Of a stretch of DNA of 64,000 nucleotides, positions 63,600 to 64,000 are shown in pieces; position 1 is the first letter of the stretch; each line of letters begins with the position of its first letter. The stretch comes from Spirochaetales bacterium (GTDB taxonomy: Bacteria; Spirochaetota; Spirochaetia; DSM-2461), in assembly GCA_022360655.1 (NCBI GenBank), contig JAKSCK010000223.1, forward strand, positions 1-64,000, written 5' to 3'. The position numbers and the translations under genes were made by a program. The notes under the pieces are model-generated. The model saw nothing but the letters and a program-made list of their open reading frames with translations. It did no database searches and was not told the origin of the DNA.

Positions 63600-64000
63600 G
63601 CCTTCTGCAATGCTCACAACCGAATGAAGAACCAAAAGGATTCCTGCGACACGCAACAAAAGAAGTGCAGAAAAGAGAGGCATAAGCAAAAGCACGGCTC
63701 CGAGTAGAAGCATCAATACTGCTGAAAACTTGGAAAGCAAAGAACTTGGGCTGGAGGGAAGAAAGCGAAAGAGCATCAAAGTGCTCATGATGAGCTGAAA
63801 TCCTACAAGAACAAAAAGAATGGAAAGCCAAAAACCGCCGGATTGGGTGGGGCGGAGAATCAAGGCACAGGCCAAAATGATGCGTAGAATGGCTCCAAAC
63901 CATCGCAAGATCTCCAGGTTTGCCATGCCTCGAGGGCTTCGCAGAAGAGCCACCAGTCGTTCAATACCATCAATGAGGAGAACGGCTCCAAAGCCAATGG
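63585..64000 (-). CDS. HdeD/DUF308-like membrane protein (5' end outside window)
   Basis: At least 137 residues; the frame stays open to the right edge, so the true start is likely beyond it. Four hydrophobic helices can be seen, with the DUF308-typical LLIDGIERLVALL loop before a second set of helices. HdeD-family proteins are small integral membrane proteins of poorly known function, some linked to acid stress. It converges on the phosphatase genes; its end overlaps the terminator hairpin. Confidence 0.75.
   Translation of the reverse strand, partial: IGFGAVLLIDGIERLVALLRSPRGMANLEILRWFGAILRIILACALILRPTQSGGFWLSILFVLVGFQLIMSTLMLFRFLPSSPSSLLSKFSAVLMLLLGAVLLLMPLFSALLLLRVAGILLVLHSVVSIAEGLGIR

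Overview
The window reads as a chromosomal segment of a spirochaete (phylum Spirochaetota), probably free-living and near the Treponema/Spirochaeta group. This is inferred from gene content: a P83/100-type antigen, a fused PyrB-PyrI aspartate carbamoyltransferase, an outer-membrane protein with many FlgD-like Ig repeats and an OmpA tail, a PEGA protein, a LolCDE set, paired SpoIIE-type phosphatases and a nucleoside kinase with a ThrRS-like N-terminus. I see no rRNA, tRNA, CRISPR array, transposase or phage gene. Base composition looks moderate, near 50% GC.

Layout. 1-6650 (mostly minus): a TrmA/RlmD-type rRNA methyltransferase, a PQQ-propeller protein, P83/100 and PyrBI. 6772-7428 (plus): the redox repressor Rex. 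7491-16320 (minus): a catabolic-looking operon (class III aminotransferase, class II aldolase, degenerate aldolase homologue, TetR regulator, FGGY kinase) whose genes overlap by 4 nt and which has a palindromic operator in front; then a GNAT-histidine kinase fusion and an ABC-F ATPase behind a terminator-like leader. 16783-23110: a U32 peptidase, a barrel glycosidase-like protein, purine nucleoside phosphorylase and an Omp85-like protein. 23182-31366 (minus): TyrRS, TraB/GumN protein, GlyRS, GluRS, a coiled-coil exported protein, AlaA and a membrane protein. 31429-36002 (plus): a degenerate HD-GYP protein, an unknown protein coupled to a J-domain-like protein, and the nucleoside kinase.

35996-58303 is a 22-kb, almost gapless minus-strand block. 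In transcription order it holds the OmpA/Ig protein, RlmKL, a candidate 39-aa membrane peptide, an unknown 594-aa protein, an HPt protein, an orphan Cas2-like protein, RF2 with its programmed +1 frameshift, a CheY-like regulator, a PEGA protein, FtsY, an exported repeat protein, the three LolCDE-type genes, ClpC and a TPR protein. Themes are envelope biogenesis, translation and signalling. 58410-63561 (plus) holds a methyltransferase and two coupled HAMP-GAF-SpoIIE phosphatases; an HdeD-like membrane protein runs off the right end.

The most unusual signals: (1) eight hairpins with unrelated stems share a flank close to TCTAGATCGACCCC; seven are intergenic and one lies in frame inside rlmKL; (2) the aminotransferase/aldolase/pseudo-aldolase/kinase operon with its own TetR regulator and operator has no pathway I can name; (3) HPt, Cas2-like, RF2 and CheY genes share one operon. 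All functional statements come from motif reading; no database search was run.
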